From a virus, in the IMG/VR virus record IMGVR_UViG_3300018080_000298, positions 1 to 41,308 of that record: a DNA stretch of 41,308 nt; one strand, 5' to 3'. Made by a program: the position numbers and the translations under genes. The first letter of the stretch is position 1. The number at the start of each line of letters is the position of its first letter. The notes below the pieces were generated by a model. That model was not told the origin of the DNA and did no database searches. It saw nothing but the letters and a program-made list of their open reading frames with translations. Shown here one piece after another: positions 33,342 to 41,308 of the stretch.

Positions 33342-34565
33342 ATGACCACGGACTTCCAACTGGCCCATAGCTGCCCGCACGTCACGATGGAGGAGCCTGT
33401 GACGTTGCAGCAGAACCGCCGGGTGATGCCCACGAGGCAGCCGGTGGCGGGGTTGGGGCTGATCCGTGTGTTGGCCAACGACGAGGTGGTGGTCCCCCAA
33501 GGCGGCCTGTACGTGCCCGCCCAACTCAGCGGAGGGGACGCCGGCCCCTTTCATATCCTCCCGGGTGAGGGAGAGTTCCTTGTCCACGGGTCCACGGAAT
33601 CCGTGCGCCTCGACCTGGCAGCGACGGAGTTCGGGAGGCGCCTGCAGACAGACGACTTCATCCGGCTGTTCCGACCGCTGGCGGAAGCGATCATCGTCGA
33701 GAACGTCAACGGTTTCCTCGTCTTCACCGACACGGCGGCGGTGGGGCGTGAGTCGAGCTTGCAGGTCGAGGGTTGTGCCACGTCTGCCCTGGGCTTCGGT
33801 CTACAGCAAGGGGCCAGGGGTCGGATGATCTACCCCGGCTGGCACGTCTACGCCCCACCGGACCAGATCGAGACGAAGTGGCTGCGCTTCAACAGCCCCA
33901 TCTACAGCAACCCTCGCTTGAAGGTGACCTACGCCACGCCTCAGTGGCGGTGTCTGCGGTGCCAGGCGCAACTCATCGAGAATGACTACCGCTTCGATGA
34001 GCAAGGCCGCCTGCTGATGATCCGCAACGAGAACCTGTTGCATCAGGCAGCGCTGAAGATCCTGCTGACGACGAGGGGGACCAACCCCTACTTCCGGCAG
34101 TACGGCACGAAGCTGAAGTCCATGATCGGCATGAAGGCGATCAGCGGAACGGCGGCTGCCATCAACGAGGATGTCCGTGCGGCCCTCGTTCGCTTCCAGG
34201 GATACCAAGCGGCCCAGGCGAAGTACCAGCGCGTGTCGAACCGCGAGCGTCTCTACTCGATTCAGTCCGTGCGGACGATCCCACGGCCGGGTGACCCCAC
34301 GACGTTCCTGATCGACATCGTGGCCCAGAATGCGTCCTCTCAGCCGATCAACATCTCGATCGTCTTCACGGTGCCTGGGGTGGTGAGTCGGCTGGTACAG
34401 GACGGCGAGGTGCTCGCCCAGATCGGGGACAAGGGAACAGGAGTCTTCCCGGCCCTGACTGCGGGGGAGAGCTTGGCGCGCTCGGGGCGGAAACCGGCGT
34501 ACCTGGCGCCGCCTCAGATCCTCGCGGACCGAAGCGGAAGCGAGATCGGGGATGAGGAGGTCTAA
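33342..34565 (+). CDS. Baseplate wedge protein, gp25-like domain with an N-terminal extension and a CxxC motif
   Basis: The C-terminal half of this 407-residue protein (about 232-350) resembles gp25-type wedge proteins: a helix LLHQAALKILLTT, then GTNPYFRQYGTKL, an INEDVRAALVRFQ helix and closing strands (INISIVFTVPGV). These proteins join the sheath to the wedge and trigger contraction. The N-terminal 200 residues form an extra beta-rich domain (VPQGGLYVPAQL, then LHVYAPP-like strands). C204-x2-C207 lies just before the gp25-like part, and C11 with H9 and H13 near the N-terminus could complete a metal site. The ATG at 33342 follows AGAGGA at an 11-nt spacing, a weak site. The wedge partner gp6/J-like gene follows, matching the order in other contractile systems. 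Confidence 0.7.
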   Translation: MTTDFQLAHSCPHVTMEEPVTLQQNRRVMPTRQPVAGLGLIRVLANDEVVVPQGGLYVPAQLSGGDAGPFHILPGEGEFLVHGSTESVRLDLAATEFGRRLQTDDFIRLFRPLAEAIIVENVNGFLVFTDTAAVGRESSLQVEGCATSALGFGLQQGARGRMIYPGWHVYAPPDQIETKWLRFNSPIYSNPRLKVTYATPQWRCLRCQAQLIENDYRFDEQGRLLMIRNENLLHQAALKILLTTRGTNPYFRQYGTKLKSMIGMKAISGTAAAINEDVRAALVRFQGYQAAQAKYQRVSNRERLYSIQSVRTIPRPGDPTTFLIDIVAQNASSQPINISIVFTVPGVVSRLVQDGEVLAQIGDKGTGVFPALTAGESLARSGRKPAYLAPPQILADRSGSEIGDEEV

Positions 34566-34567
34566 CG

Positions 34568-37500
34568 ATGCCCGAGACGCCCAAGTTTCTCGGTCCTGAT
34601 GGCACGCTACGCGAGGACTACTCGTTCAGCACTACGATCGAGTCCCACTTCTTCACCGGGACCATCGACGCGGACACGGTGTTCATGCAGATCAGTGTCT
34701 TCGGACAGCCGTTCGAGGACGACCCCGATCTCATCACCTTCGAGGGAACGCAGTTCATCGTCCCCAACCCTGCGAAGTACCCGGACGGCCTTCGCCTGTT
34801 CCCGGGGGATAACACCATCCAGGTGCGTTCGGTGGTCACCTCGGGGGCGACCTCCAACCCGGCCAACCTCGATGTCCGTCTGATCCAGGACAGCGACACG
34901 GGACTCATCTACGAGGCCCCCACCGGCATCTACACCGAACGCGGCGACCAGATCGTGACGGTCATCCTCGACGGTCTCGATGACGACAGCGTCCAGGGGT
35001 ACAACTTCTATGCCTCGACGCAGCCAGGGGGTGGGACCGAGGGCTACTCGCAGATCAATACGAAGCTCGTCATCGACGTAGCCGACGTCGAGGAGACGCT
35101 GACTACCCTCGGAACACTCAGCGTGGATGCCCAAATCCTGACGGATTCCAACGGGGACCCTGTGGCGGACCCCCTGATGTACCGCGTCGAAGGGAGCCAG
35201 GAGAACATCACAGGCACCGTTCTTCAGCGGGACTACAACGAACGGTTGGAGATCCCCGAGAGCGCCACACAGGTCCGCACGGCGATGACCATCTCCTCGG
35301 TGGGGAAACAGAAGAAGTACGAGTTCGTCCACGCCCGTTCTGCTGGTTTCAACTCGTCCCCCTATCCGGCGATCCCGAACGGGGACTTCGCGGCGACGCC
35401 CACAACGGATCCCCTCTACTACGTCGCAACGGCGGTGTACTACGACTCGGATCGCCGTCTCGAAGTCGAGTCACCGTTCAGCATCGAGATCCCGGCCAAC
35501 CCGTTGGTCGTGACCCCCGTGGTGGGCGCCTTCCCGACGGTCTCTCGCCAGGCCATCGTGAGGGAAACGATCAACAGCATCTACCGCAGCAACCCCGACG
35601 TGGCGGTACAGCCGGGGGCGGTCCTTCGGGACACCTTCATCGATCCCTTCTCCTCCGAGGCGGAGCGCATCCGGTTCATCCTGGACTTCCTCCACCGGGC
35701 GCAGAGCTTCGCCACGTTGCTGGAGATCGACGACCCGCAGAACAGCGGGTTCAGCATCCCCGTCCAACAGTCGAGCTACAAGCTGGCCTTGGCACAAGCG
35801 TTCTTCCTGACGGACATCCGTCAGGTCCAGAACCTCATCAACATGTGCTTCGACAAGTTGGCGGCGAACTACGGCGTCATCCGTAAGACGGGCACACGAT
35901 CTCGGGGCGAGTTGACCTTCTACTTGAAGAGTCGGCCCAACCGCTCCTACCTCATCCCTCTAGGGACGCAGGTTCCAGGCTCGTCGGTAACAGCCCGGAC
36001 GACCTCCGTGGCTCGTATCGATCTGGACAACCTGGCGACGTACTTCGACGCCACGACCAACACCTACCGGGTCAAGGCATTCGCCCAGGTCACGTCGCCG
36101 GGGACCGCCGGCAACGTCGCCGAGGGGCAGTTCCGCACCGTCCCGAGCATCCCCGACCTGTTCGTGACCAACGAGGACAGCTTCTTTGGTGGCACCAACC
36201 AGGAGACCAACCGGCAACTTGCAACCCGGGCACAGTACAGCATCGCCAGCGTGGATAGCGGCACGGACCTCGGCTACTGGAGCACGGTGGCGAAGATCCC
36301 CGGTGTCGTCGAGTTGAAGGTCATCTCCTCGGGCGAGGAGTACATGGAGCGGGACCTGGATGCGAACGGGGTCCACAAGGGCGGCAAGGTCGATGTCTGG
36401 GTCCGGGGGGACAACCCGGCCAGCGTCACCGACACCTTCGCCTTCACCTTCGAGACGCGCTACGACGTGCAGTTCGAGGTCATCGGCGATCCGCAGGACC
36501 TCATCTTCCGGGCGGTGGACAGCAACCTGTCCGAGGACTTTCCGATCATCGAGATGCTGGACTACCCCAGCCACAACCCGAGGATCGGCTTCCGCAACGC
36601 CTCGAAGGGGACCTACTTCGTCCTCGATGACTACACCTTCCTTTCCTACGACACGATTCAGCTATCGAGCGAGTTCAATGACCCTGCCACCATCGCCGTG
36701 ACGGACGTGATCATGGGGGACTACCGCTACCGGACGAGCAACCAGTTCGTGTTGCTCCGGCAGCCGGTCACCGAGGTCACGGCCATGACCGGGCAGACGG
36801 GGTACACCGGGGCGCTGGATCCGAGCCTCTACACCCTCTATCGCATCCAGTCCCCGCTTCTGCTGGGGCGCTCGTCGATGGCGAGCGACTACGTGCAGGT
36901 GTCCTCCGACGATAGGGTGGGGCAGATCATCAGCGTGCCCGACGAGGAGCACGTCCTCATCGGCGAGGCCGTCGATTACCTGTCTTTCCTCGGGGTGAAC
37001 CCGTTGAGCATCGTGGTGAAGGACAAGAACGACACCTCGATCATCTACAACTCCCCGGACACAGCGGACCCCGACTACCGCATCATCGAGGACCCTGACC
37101 CGAGAGTGCCCACCGGTATTCAGCGGACGGAGACGACGCAAATCACCTCGGGCACCGAAGTCCTCATCGACTACGAGCACGACGAGAACTTCACCATCGA
37201 GTACAAGACAAACTCCATTGTGGGGGTCGTCCAGAGCGTCATCGACGGGATGCGACACATCACGGCTGACGTGGTGGTGAAGCTCGCTCTGGGGACCTCG
37301 GTGGACATCGCGGGCACGAACGTCCTGGTCAAGGGGACGACGGCGAACCCGGCCACGCCGAGGGATCAGATCGATCAGCAGGTGCGGACACGGGTGAGTA
37401 ACAAGTTCAACACGCTCCGCATGAAGAACGCTCTGGGGCAATCGGACGTCATCACCGAGATCAAGAAGGTCGTGCAGGTGGATGACGTGCTGGTGCCGCT

Positions 37501-38059
37501 GACGAAGCTCGCACGGGCCGACGGCTCCATGGTCCTCCGGGAGAGCCTGGACACGAGCGCTGCAGAAGACCTGGTGCAGATCATGGCCTGGAGCACCGAC
37601 ACCGTCCACACCTACCTGGTGGAGGATCAGCTTTCGTCCAGCACGACGAACGGTGGCGGTCCGGAAAACGAGTACCGGGCGGTCATCCAGGATGACGTGG
37701 CGATGAACCTGCAGACGACCATCCCCAACAGCGCAGGGGTGCCGTTGAAACTGGACCCCAACAACACCTTCATCATCGGCAGCGGTGGGCTCATCATCCC
37801 GGGATACAGCGACCTCGACACCTTGCGGTTGCAGTACCCCACGATGACGGACACCGAGCTTTACGCCCAGGCGGTGTTGATCACGGCGGACCGTATCCTC
37901 GTTACCGTCGAGGCCAACGATTCGCCGACGAATCATCAGTACGCGGTGACGTACATCGTGTCGGGAGACACCGGGGCCCGGAAGATCATCCCGAAGGACG
38001 TGGAGTACCTGGTGCCTGGGGACCAGAGCTACGTCTATGACGAGGCATCCGAAGAATGA
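34568..38059 (+). CDS. Baseplate wedge protein, gp6/J-like
   Basis: This 1,163-residue protein carries the baseplate J signature. A helical start (RQAIVRETINSIYRS at about 327-341) leads to the SYLIPLGTQVPGSS strand near 458, the typical SPGTAGNVAEGQ turn near 510, and FFGGTNQETNRQLATRAQ near 538-555. The N-terminal 110 residues look like an Ig-type sandwich, and another beta domain precedes the J core. The C-terminal part has further wedge-like segments (MRHITADVVVKLALGTSV near 894). J-type proteins dimerise into the ring that opens during contraction. A GAGGAGG site lies 7 nt before the ATG at 34568, after a TAA. It overlaps the next gene by ATGA. At nearly twice the size of T4 gp6, it has added domains at both ends. 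Confidence 0.82.
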   Translation: MPETPKFLGPDGTLREDYSFSTTIESHFFTGTIDADTVFMQISVFGQPFEDDPDLITFEGTQFIVPNPAKYPDGLRLFPGDNTIQVRSVVTSGATSNPANLDVRLIQDSDTGLIYEAPTGIYTERGDQIVTVILDGLDDDSVQGYNFYASTQPGGGTEGYSQINTKLVIDVADVEETLTTLGTLSVDAQILTDSNGDPVADPLMYRVEGSQENITGTVLQRDYNERLEIPESATQVRTAMTISSVGKQKKYEFVHARSAGFNSSPYPAIPNGDFAATPTTDPLYYVATAVYYDSDRRLEVESPFSIEIPANPLVVTPVVGAFPTVSRQAIVRETINSIYRSNPDVAVQPGAVLRDTFIDPFSSEAERIRFILDFLHRAQSFATLLEIDDPQNSGFSIPVQQSSYKLALAQAFFLTDIRQVQNLINMCFDKLAANYGVIRKTGTRSRGELTFYLKSRPNRSYLIPLGTQVPGSSVTARTTSVARIDLDNLATYFDATTNTYRVKAFAQVTSPGTAGNVAEGQFRTVPSIPDLFVTNEDSFFGGTNQETNRQLATRAQYSIASVDSGTDLGYWSTVAKIPGVVELKVISSGEEYMERDLDANGVHKGGKVDVWVRGDNPASVTDTFAFTFETRYDVQFEVIGDPQDLIFRAVDSNLSEDFPIIEMLDYPSHNPRIGFRNASKGTYFVLDDYTFLSYDTIQLSSEFNDPATIAVTDVIMGDYRYRTSNQFVLLRQPVTEVTAMTGQTGYTGALDPSLYTLYRIQSPLLLGRSSMASDYVQVSSDDRVGQIISVPDEEHVLIGEAVDYLSFLGVNPLSIVVKDKNDTSIIYNSPDTADPDYRIIEDPDPRVPTGIQRTETTQITSGTEVLIDYEHDENFTIEYKTNSIVGVVQSVIDGMRHITADVVVKLALGTSVDIAGTNVLVKGTTANPATPRDQIDQQVRTRVSNKFNTLRMKNALGQSDVITEIKKVVQVDDVLVPLTKLARADGSMVLRESLDTSAAEDLVQIMAWSTDTVHTYLVEDQLSSSTTNGGGPENEYRAVIQDDVAMNLQTTIPNSAGVPLKLDPNNTFIIGSGGLIIPGYSDLDTLRLQYPTMTDTELYAQAVLITADRILVTVEANDSPTNHQYAVTYIVSGDTGARKIIPKDVEYLVPGDQSYVYDEASEE

Positions 38060-39573
38060 GTTGTGAGGACAAGAAGGACCGCACGGGCGGTCCGAAGCTA
38101 CCGGATGAGAGCTACGTCCCGGGTGATGAGAAGATCATCCCCGATTCCGTAGACCTCAACCCGTCGCCCGTTGTCCTCGAAGGGCAGCAGCCCCACGATG
38201 TCTACCGTGACCAGACGGAGCGCATCATGCGCTTCTTCCACGCGGTGTTGCCCGACAACTATGTGAGCCAGGTCCGAGGTCCCTTCTACACCCTGCAGTT
38301 CCAGGCGGCGGCCGAGCAGCTTGCGAAGATCCAGATCGATGCCAACGAGGTCTTCGCCGACCAGGACTACGACTTCACGCGGCCGGAGTTCCTCTACCAG
38401 ATCCTCGGCTACCTCGTGTTTCCGGATTACGAGGTGGACGGGACGCCGAGCATCCCCACGGACATCGGCTACCGCGACTTCCTCCGTCGCATGGTCATCC
38501 TTCTGCTGCAAGGGGCGACGTGCAGCACGATCAAGAAGGGTATCGAACTCGTCACCGACGCGGACATCGACATCATCGAGAAGGCCATCGAATCGAGGAC
38601 GAACCCCGACACGGCCTACACGATCGAGGACCAGTTCGAGTTCGAGATCAGCGTCAGCAACACCGACACGACGACCGACGAGGGGCACTACCACGACGTC
38701 AACATCGACAACCTGGGAAGCGGCGAGACGACCTCCGTGCTCCCGTTGGAGTCGGTCCCTTGGCACGTCCATGAGGTAGTGGGCTTCGAGGTGCTGGAGG
38801 CGGGTGACCCCCTGCACACGCATCAGTTGCTGCCCAAGTTCCCCAACGAGGACAGCGACCCCTTCCGCCTGTGGCAGAACGTCCAGATCATCCTGCAGGC
38901 GTTGAAACCGGCCCACACGATCTACGAGTTCCGCTTCCTGTTCCGGGAGCACTTCGGTCCCCTCTTCGAGGACGAGATGTCCTGGGACATGGAGTTGTTC
39001 CACTACGACGACTTCCGGAAGTTCTGTCTGGGGGCTCGCGAACTCACGGGGACGGGAGACACCCTCTCAGACCGGAGCCTGTTCCGAGATGCCTCCAAGA
39101 GCTTCGAGTCCATCTCGGTGGGGGCCGAGCTTGCGATCTCCAGTGGCCCGAACGTGGGGCGGTGGGAGGTCGAAGACGTGCTCGTCTTCCCGGTGGGGGA
39201 CGACTCGACGCCTCGCAGCTACACCACGTCGCCAACGGGACTGACGGGGACGTTGACCATCTCCGGGGACACGATCACCGACGAGAGCCAGGATTTCGCT
39301 GCGGCAGCCGAGGGAGAAACCCTGACGATCACGGAAGGCCCAAACGCAGGGGTTTACCTGTTGTGGGACCTGTTGGGCTCCAATGGAGGTCGGATTGGCT
39401 TCGTGACGGGACCTGGTACGAGTGTGCGGATCGCCCCTTCCCTGGTGCGTTTGACCCAACGGATGGCGGATGAGGTCGCGGGTCAATCGTACCGCATGTC
39501 GGTGGACCGCCTTGGTATCCAAGTGCCCCAGGTGGTGACGGGGGAAGATGCCAGCGAGCAATTCTACCTCTGA
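38056..39573 (+). CDS. Baseplate wedge protein, gp7/tail protein I-like, with a His-rich insert
   Basis: This 505-residue protein overlaps the J-like gene by 4 nt, as expected for the J-I pair. Residues about 50-185 have the helical character of I-like proteins (VYRDQTERIMRFFHAVLP, then RDFLRRMVILLLQGATCS). Three HxH motifs follow at residues 211/213, 237/239 and 254/256; this looks like a metal-binding insert, perhaps trimeric and iron- or zinc-loaded. The C-terminal 170 residues are beta-rich (TGTLTISGDTITDESQDF near 395), perhaps fibre-binding. The protein should connect the wedge ring to the fibre encoded next. The assignment rests on gene order and general pattern; I see no catalytic motif. 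It is clearly longer than typical P2-type I proteins. Confidence 0.6.
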   Translation: MSCEDKKDRTGGPKLPDESYVPGDEKIIPDSVDLNPSPVVLEGQQPHDVYRDQTERIMRFFHAVLPDNYVSQVRGPFYTLQFQAAAEQLAKIQIDANEVFADQDYDFTRPEFLYQILGYLVFPDYEVDGTPSIPTDIGYRDFLRRMVILLLQGATCSTIKKGIELVTDADIDIIEKAIESRTNPDTAYTIEDQFEFEISVSNTDTTTDEGHYHDVNIDNLGSGETTSVLPLESVPWHVHEVVGFEVLEAGDPLHTHQLLPKFPNEDSDPFRLWQNVQIILQALKPAHTIYEFRFLFREHFGPLFEDEMSWDMELFHYDDFRKFCLGARELTGTGDTLSDRSLFRDASKSFESISVGAELAISSGPNVGRWEVEDVLVFPVGDDSTPRSYTTSPTGLTGTLTISGDTITDESQDFAAAAEGETLTITEGPNAGVYLLWDLLGSNGGRIGFVTGPGTSVRIAPSLVRLTQRMADEVAGQSYRMSVDRLGIQVPQVVTGEDASEQFYL

Positions 39574-39581
39574 TCCCGTTT

Positions 39582-39600
39582 GTCTCTCTATAGAACCCCC
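39582..39600 (+). promoter_or_regulatory. Putative phage late promoter with T7-like 3' end, upstream of the fibre gene
   Basis: GTCTCTCTATAG at 39582-39593 is identical to the site at 578-589 and again lies just after a stop codon in a short gap (39574-39632). A C-rich run follows. Two identical 12-mers in two gaps of about 60 nt are very unlikely by chance (about 3,600 position pairs against 16.8 million 12-mers). It probably starts a separate transcript for the fibre gene; this is inferred. Confidence 0.5.
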
Positions 39601-39610
39601 TCTTTGAATC

Positions 39611-39623
39611 CTCCACGCAGGAG
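39611..39623 (+). promoter_or_regulatory. Short hairpin overlapping the fibre gene ribosome binding site
   Basis: CTCC (39611-39614) can pair with GGAG (39620-39623) around a 5-nt loop. GGAG is the core of the ribosome binding site (AGGAG, 9 nt before the ATG at 39633). The stem is only 4 bp and would be weak on its own, but the layout copies the stronger hairpin at 104-125. Confidence 0.25.
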
Positions 39624-39632
39624 TGGTGCGCC

Positions 39633-41308
39633 ATGACCGCAAGTATCCGCACGCGAATCGAACGAGGTGGCTTCCCTTGGGGCCCCGTTCTGACCGATCA
39701 GAGCCGCGACGACGCCCGCAAGGATGACGAGATCATCTGCGAGGCCGCAGACCCCATCCACACCACGTACTCGTGGACGTTGGTGTACACGCCTCCCAGC
39801 CCCAACGAGACGGCAAGTTCGGCAGGGCTGAGCACCTCGTCGGGGACCACCACCGATTTCATCGTCGATAACGAAGGCGCGTACATGATCCGCCTCGTTG
39901 TCGATGCGGGGCTGCCTACCGAGGACACTCGATTCATTCGCGTCCGCTTCCGGACGCGCTTCGGCGACTTGCACCCCAACGCGGCGGGTGAGCGTCGGGA
40001 CAGCACGGCGGTCATTCCCTACGACATCACCACCGAGGGGTGGGCGAACACGCAGAACAACAACCTGCAGAGGTTGCTGGCCTACGTCCGTCGTCTCTCC
40101 GCCAGTGGTCGCATCGTCTACGTGGACGCCAACCGTGGTCGAAAGACCTACGACCCGACGCAGGTCCAGAACGATTGGGAACTGCTGACCAACGTGGCCG
40201 TGGACTTCCCGGGGGCGGACAGCGCCGACCTCGCCACTTCCGGTGTTCAGGCCGATCCCGAGGGCTTCGGCGACTTCTACTCCATCAACTCGGCCATCGC
40301 CTACGCCATGGCCGCCGTGGGGCGTGGGGAGCCTGCCGTCACCACCGACGAGCCCTACATCGTGGCGTGTCAGCCAGGGCTCTACATCGAAGACGTCGCC
40401 TTCCAGGAGAACATCCACGTCGTCAGCACGACCTGGCTGGCGAATTGGGATCAGGCGGTGATGGCCCGGGACGTCATCATCCGAACGCAGAACGCTGCCG
40501 GCTCCGGTCACACGTTCAGCGGGTCGAGCGACTCCTCCGGCGTCATCCTCCATGGGGTGCAACTGGAGAACACGCAGCCTGGCTTCACCGCCCCGGTGCT
40601 CGACGTCACCCGTGGCTTCGCCGTCTGCGTCAACACCCGTGTGGCTCAGTTGGCCGGCACGGGCGGTCCGGCCATCCAGGCGTACAACGCCACGAACTCA
40701 GCCGGTTTCGTCGGTCTCGGCTCCCACTTCATGTCGATGGTTCCGGACGACACGGTGTACACCCTCGTCCAGAACGCTCCCGAGTCGGGGATCATCCTCC
40801 ACGACTGCCGCGTGAACACGGCGGGTAGTGGCGTTCGCCTCAACGAGAGTCGCAACGAGAACAGCAGCACGACCCTCGAACTGACCAACATCATCAGCAC
40901 CCACGCCAGCGGCTATGGTGTGCGGTCCTCGGCGGCGGAACTGACGTTCAACCGCTCCGAGGTCACCACGGTGGACTCGACGCTGGCCCTCGTCGTTCAC
41001 GACAGCGGGTTGGCCAAGGCCGGCGACATCAAGGTTCGCTTGCAGTACAGCGCCATCCACGGCGACGTGACCTTCAACACTGATGGTGTGGTAGGTGCCA
41101 CGACGCTGGATGCCGGGTCCAGCCAGTACGACAACCTGGTGTTCCCGGGGGCAGCGGCTCCCACGTACACGGCTTTGCACCGCGGCACCACGACGGACTA
41201 CCAGGCTGCGTACAACAACCCGTTCACGGGCGTCTCTCCGGTCATCCCGGCCGCCGCTCAGTTGGCGAACTCCGTCGGTCCCGTCGGCAACACGCAGGAC
41301 GCGATCGA
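39633..41308 (+). CDS. Beta-helical tail fibre/spike protein (5' part; runs off the window)
   Basis: The frame from the ATG at 39633 stays open to the end of the window, giving at least 558 residues without a stop. Residues about 15-105 form an Ig/PKD-like domain (YSWTLVYTPPSPN, EGAYMIRLVVDAG). A linker (RFRTRFGDLHPNAAGERRDS, about 108-127) then leads to helix NNLQRLLAYVRRLSASG and YVDANRGRKTYDP. From about 210 onwards the sequence is right-handed beta-helix-like: strand-turn repeats such as GVILHGVQLENTQ, GIILHDCRVNTAGSGVRL and STTLELTNIISTHASGYGV. Such proteins usually bind host surface polysaccharide, and many cleave it; the active site cannot be judged because the C-terminus is missing. 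AGGAG precedes the ATG by 9 nt. It is the last gene here, with its own putative promoter, consistent with a receptor-binding appendage. Confidence 0.75.
   Translation, partial: MTASIRTRIERGGFPWGPVLTDQSRDDARKDDEIICEAADPIHTTYSWTLVYTPPSPNETASSAGLSTSSGTTTDFIVDNEGAYMIRLVVDAGLPTEDTRFIRVRFRTRFGDLHPNAAGERRDSTAVIPYDITTEGWANTQNNNLQRLLAYVRRLSASGRIVYVDANRGRKTYDPTQVQNDWELLTNVAVDFPGADSADLATSGVQADPEGFGDFYSINSAIAYAMAAVGRGEPAVTTDEPYIVACQPGLYIEDVAFQENIHVVSTTWLANWDQAVMARDVIIRTQNAAGSGHTFSGSSDSSGVILHGVQLENTQPGFTAPVLDVTRGFAVCVNTRVAQLAGTGGPAIQAYNATNSAGFVGLGSHFMSMVPDDTVYTLVQNAPESGIILHDCRVNTAGSGVRLNESRNENSSTTLELTNIISTHASGYGVRSSAAELTFNRSEVTTVDSTLALVVHDSGLAKAGDIKVRLQYSAIHGDVTFNTDGVVGATTLDAGSSQYDNLVFPGAAAPTYTALHRGTTTDYQAAYNNPFTGVSPVIPAAAQLANSVGPVGNTQDAI

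Noticed and set aside
1-41308. tRNA genes, CRISPR arrays, insertion sequences, attachment sites
   Set aside because: Nearly all of the sequence is coding on the + strand. The gaps are too short or show no cloverleaf, regular spacer repeats or transposase features.

Overview
The window is part of the late structural region of a tailed double-stranded DNA phage with a contractile (myovirus-type) tail. It is GC-rich (about 60-65% by eye). Every supportable gene lies on the + strand, and genes are packed with overlaps of 1-4 nt or gaps of a few bases. Most starts have purine-rich GGAGG-type ribosome binding sites, so the host is a high-GC bacterium with a standard anti-SD. I cannot name the host or phage genus. 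The large proteins (1,161, 1,609, 1,163 and 3,897 aa) suggest a large phage genome.

Layout. 2-94 is the end of an upstream gene. 129-578 encodes a small phospholipase D/Nuc-family nuclease. 640-1488 is the probable tail tube. A 252-nt untranslated stretch with two hairpins follows. 1741-2952 and 2959-4173 are a tail-assembly-chaperone-like pair in the same frame, separated by one amber codon. 4186-7671 is the tape measure protein. 7671-9677 holds two paralogous tail/baseplate proteins. 9681-14510 is a hub protein with a lysozyme-like domain inserted in it. 14512-16956 is the central spike. 16956-17543 is a small Ala/Gly/Val-rich protein. 17544-29237 is a giant 3,897-aa beta-rich virion protein. 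29234-33292 encodes three unrecognised proteins (78, 958 and 310 aa). 33342-39573 is the wedge block: gp25-like, gp6/J-like, then a gp7/I-like protein. From 39633 a beta-helical fibre or spike protein runs off the end of the window without a stop.

How the genes fit together. The order tube, chaperones, tape measure, hub, spike, wedge, fibre is the usual order for building a contractile tail. The sheath gene is not in the window. The tape measure length predicts a tail of roughly 170 nm at about 0.15 nm per residue.

The most unusual signal is non-coding. The four short gaps that interrupt the otherwise compact gene string (95-128, 579-639, 33293-33341, 39574-39632) each carry a CTATAG-like core followed by a C-rich CCTCC-type run that can pair with the downstream ribosome binding site or a GGAGG-like arm. 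Two of the gaps share an identical 12-mer, GTCTCTCTATAG, whose last 10 bases match 9 of 10 bases at the 3' end of the T7 RNA polymerase promoter. I propose these are phage-specific late promoters coupled to 5'-leader hairpins. This is inference from sequence and has not been tested.
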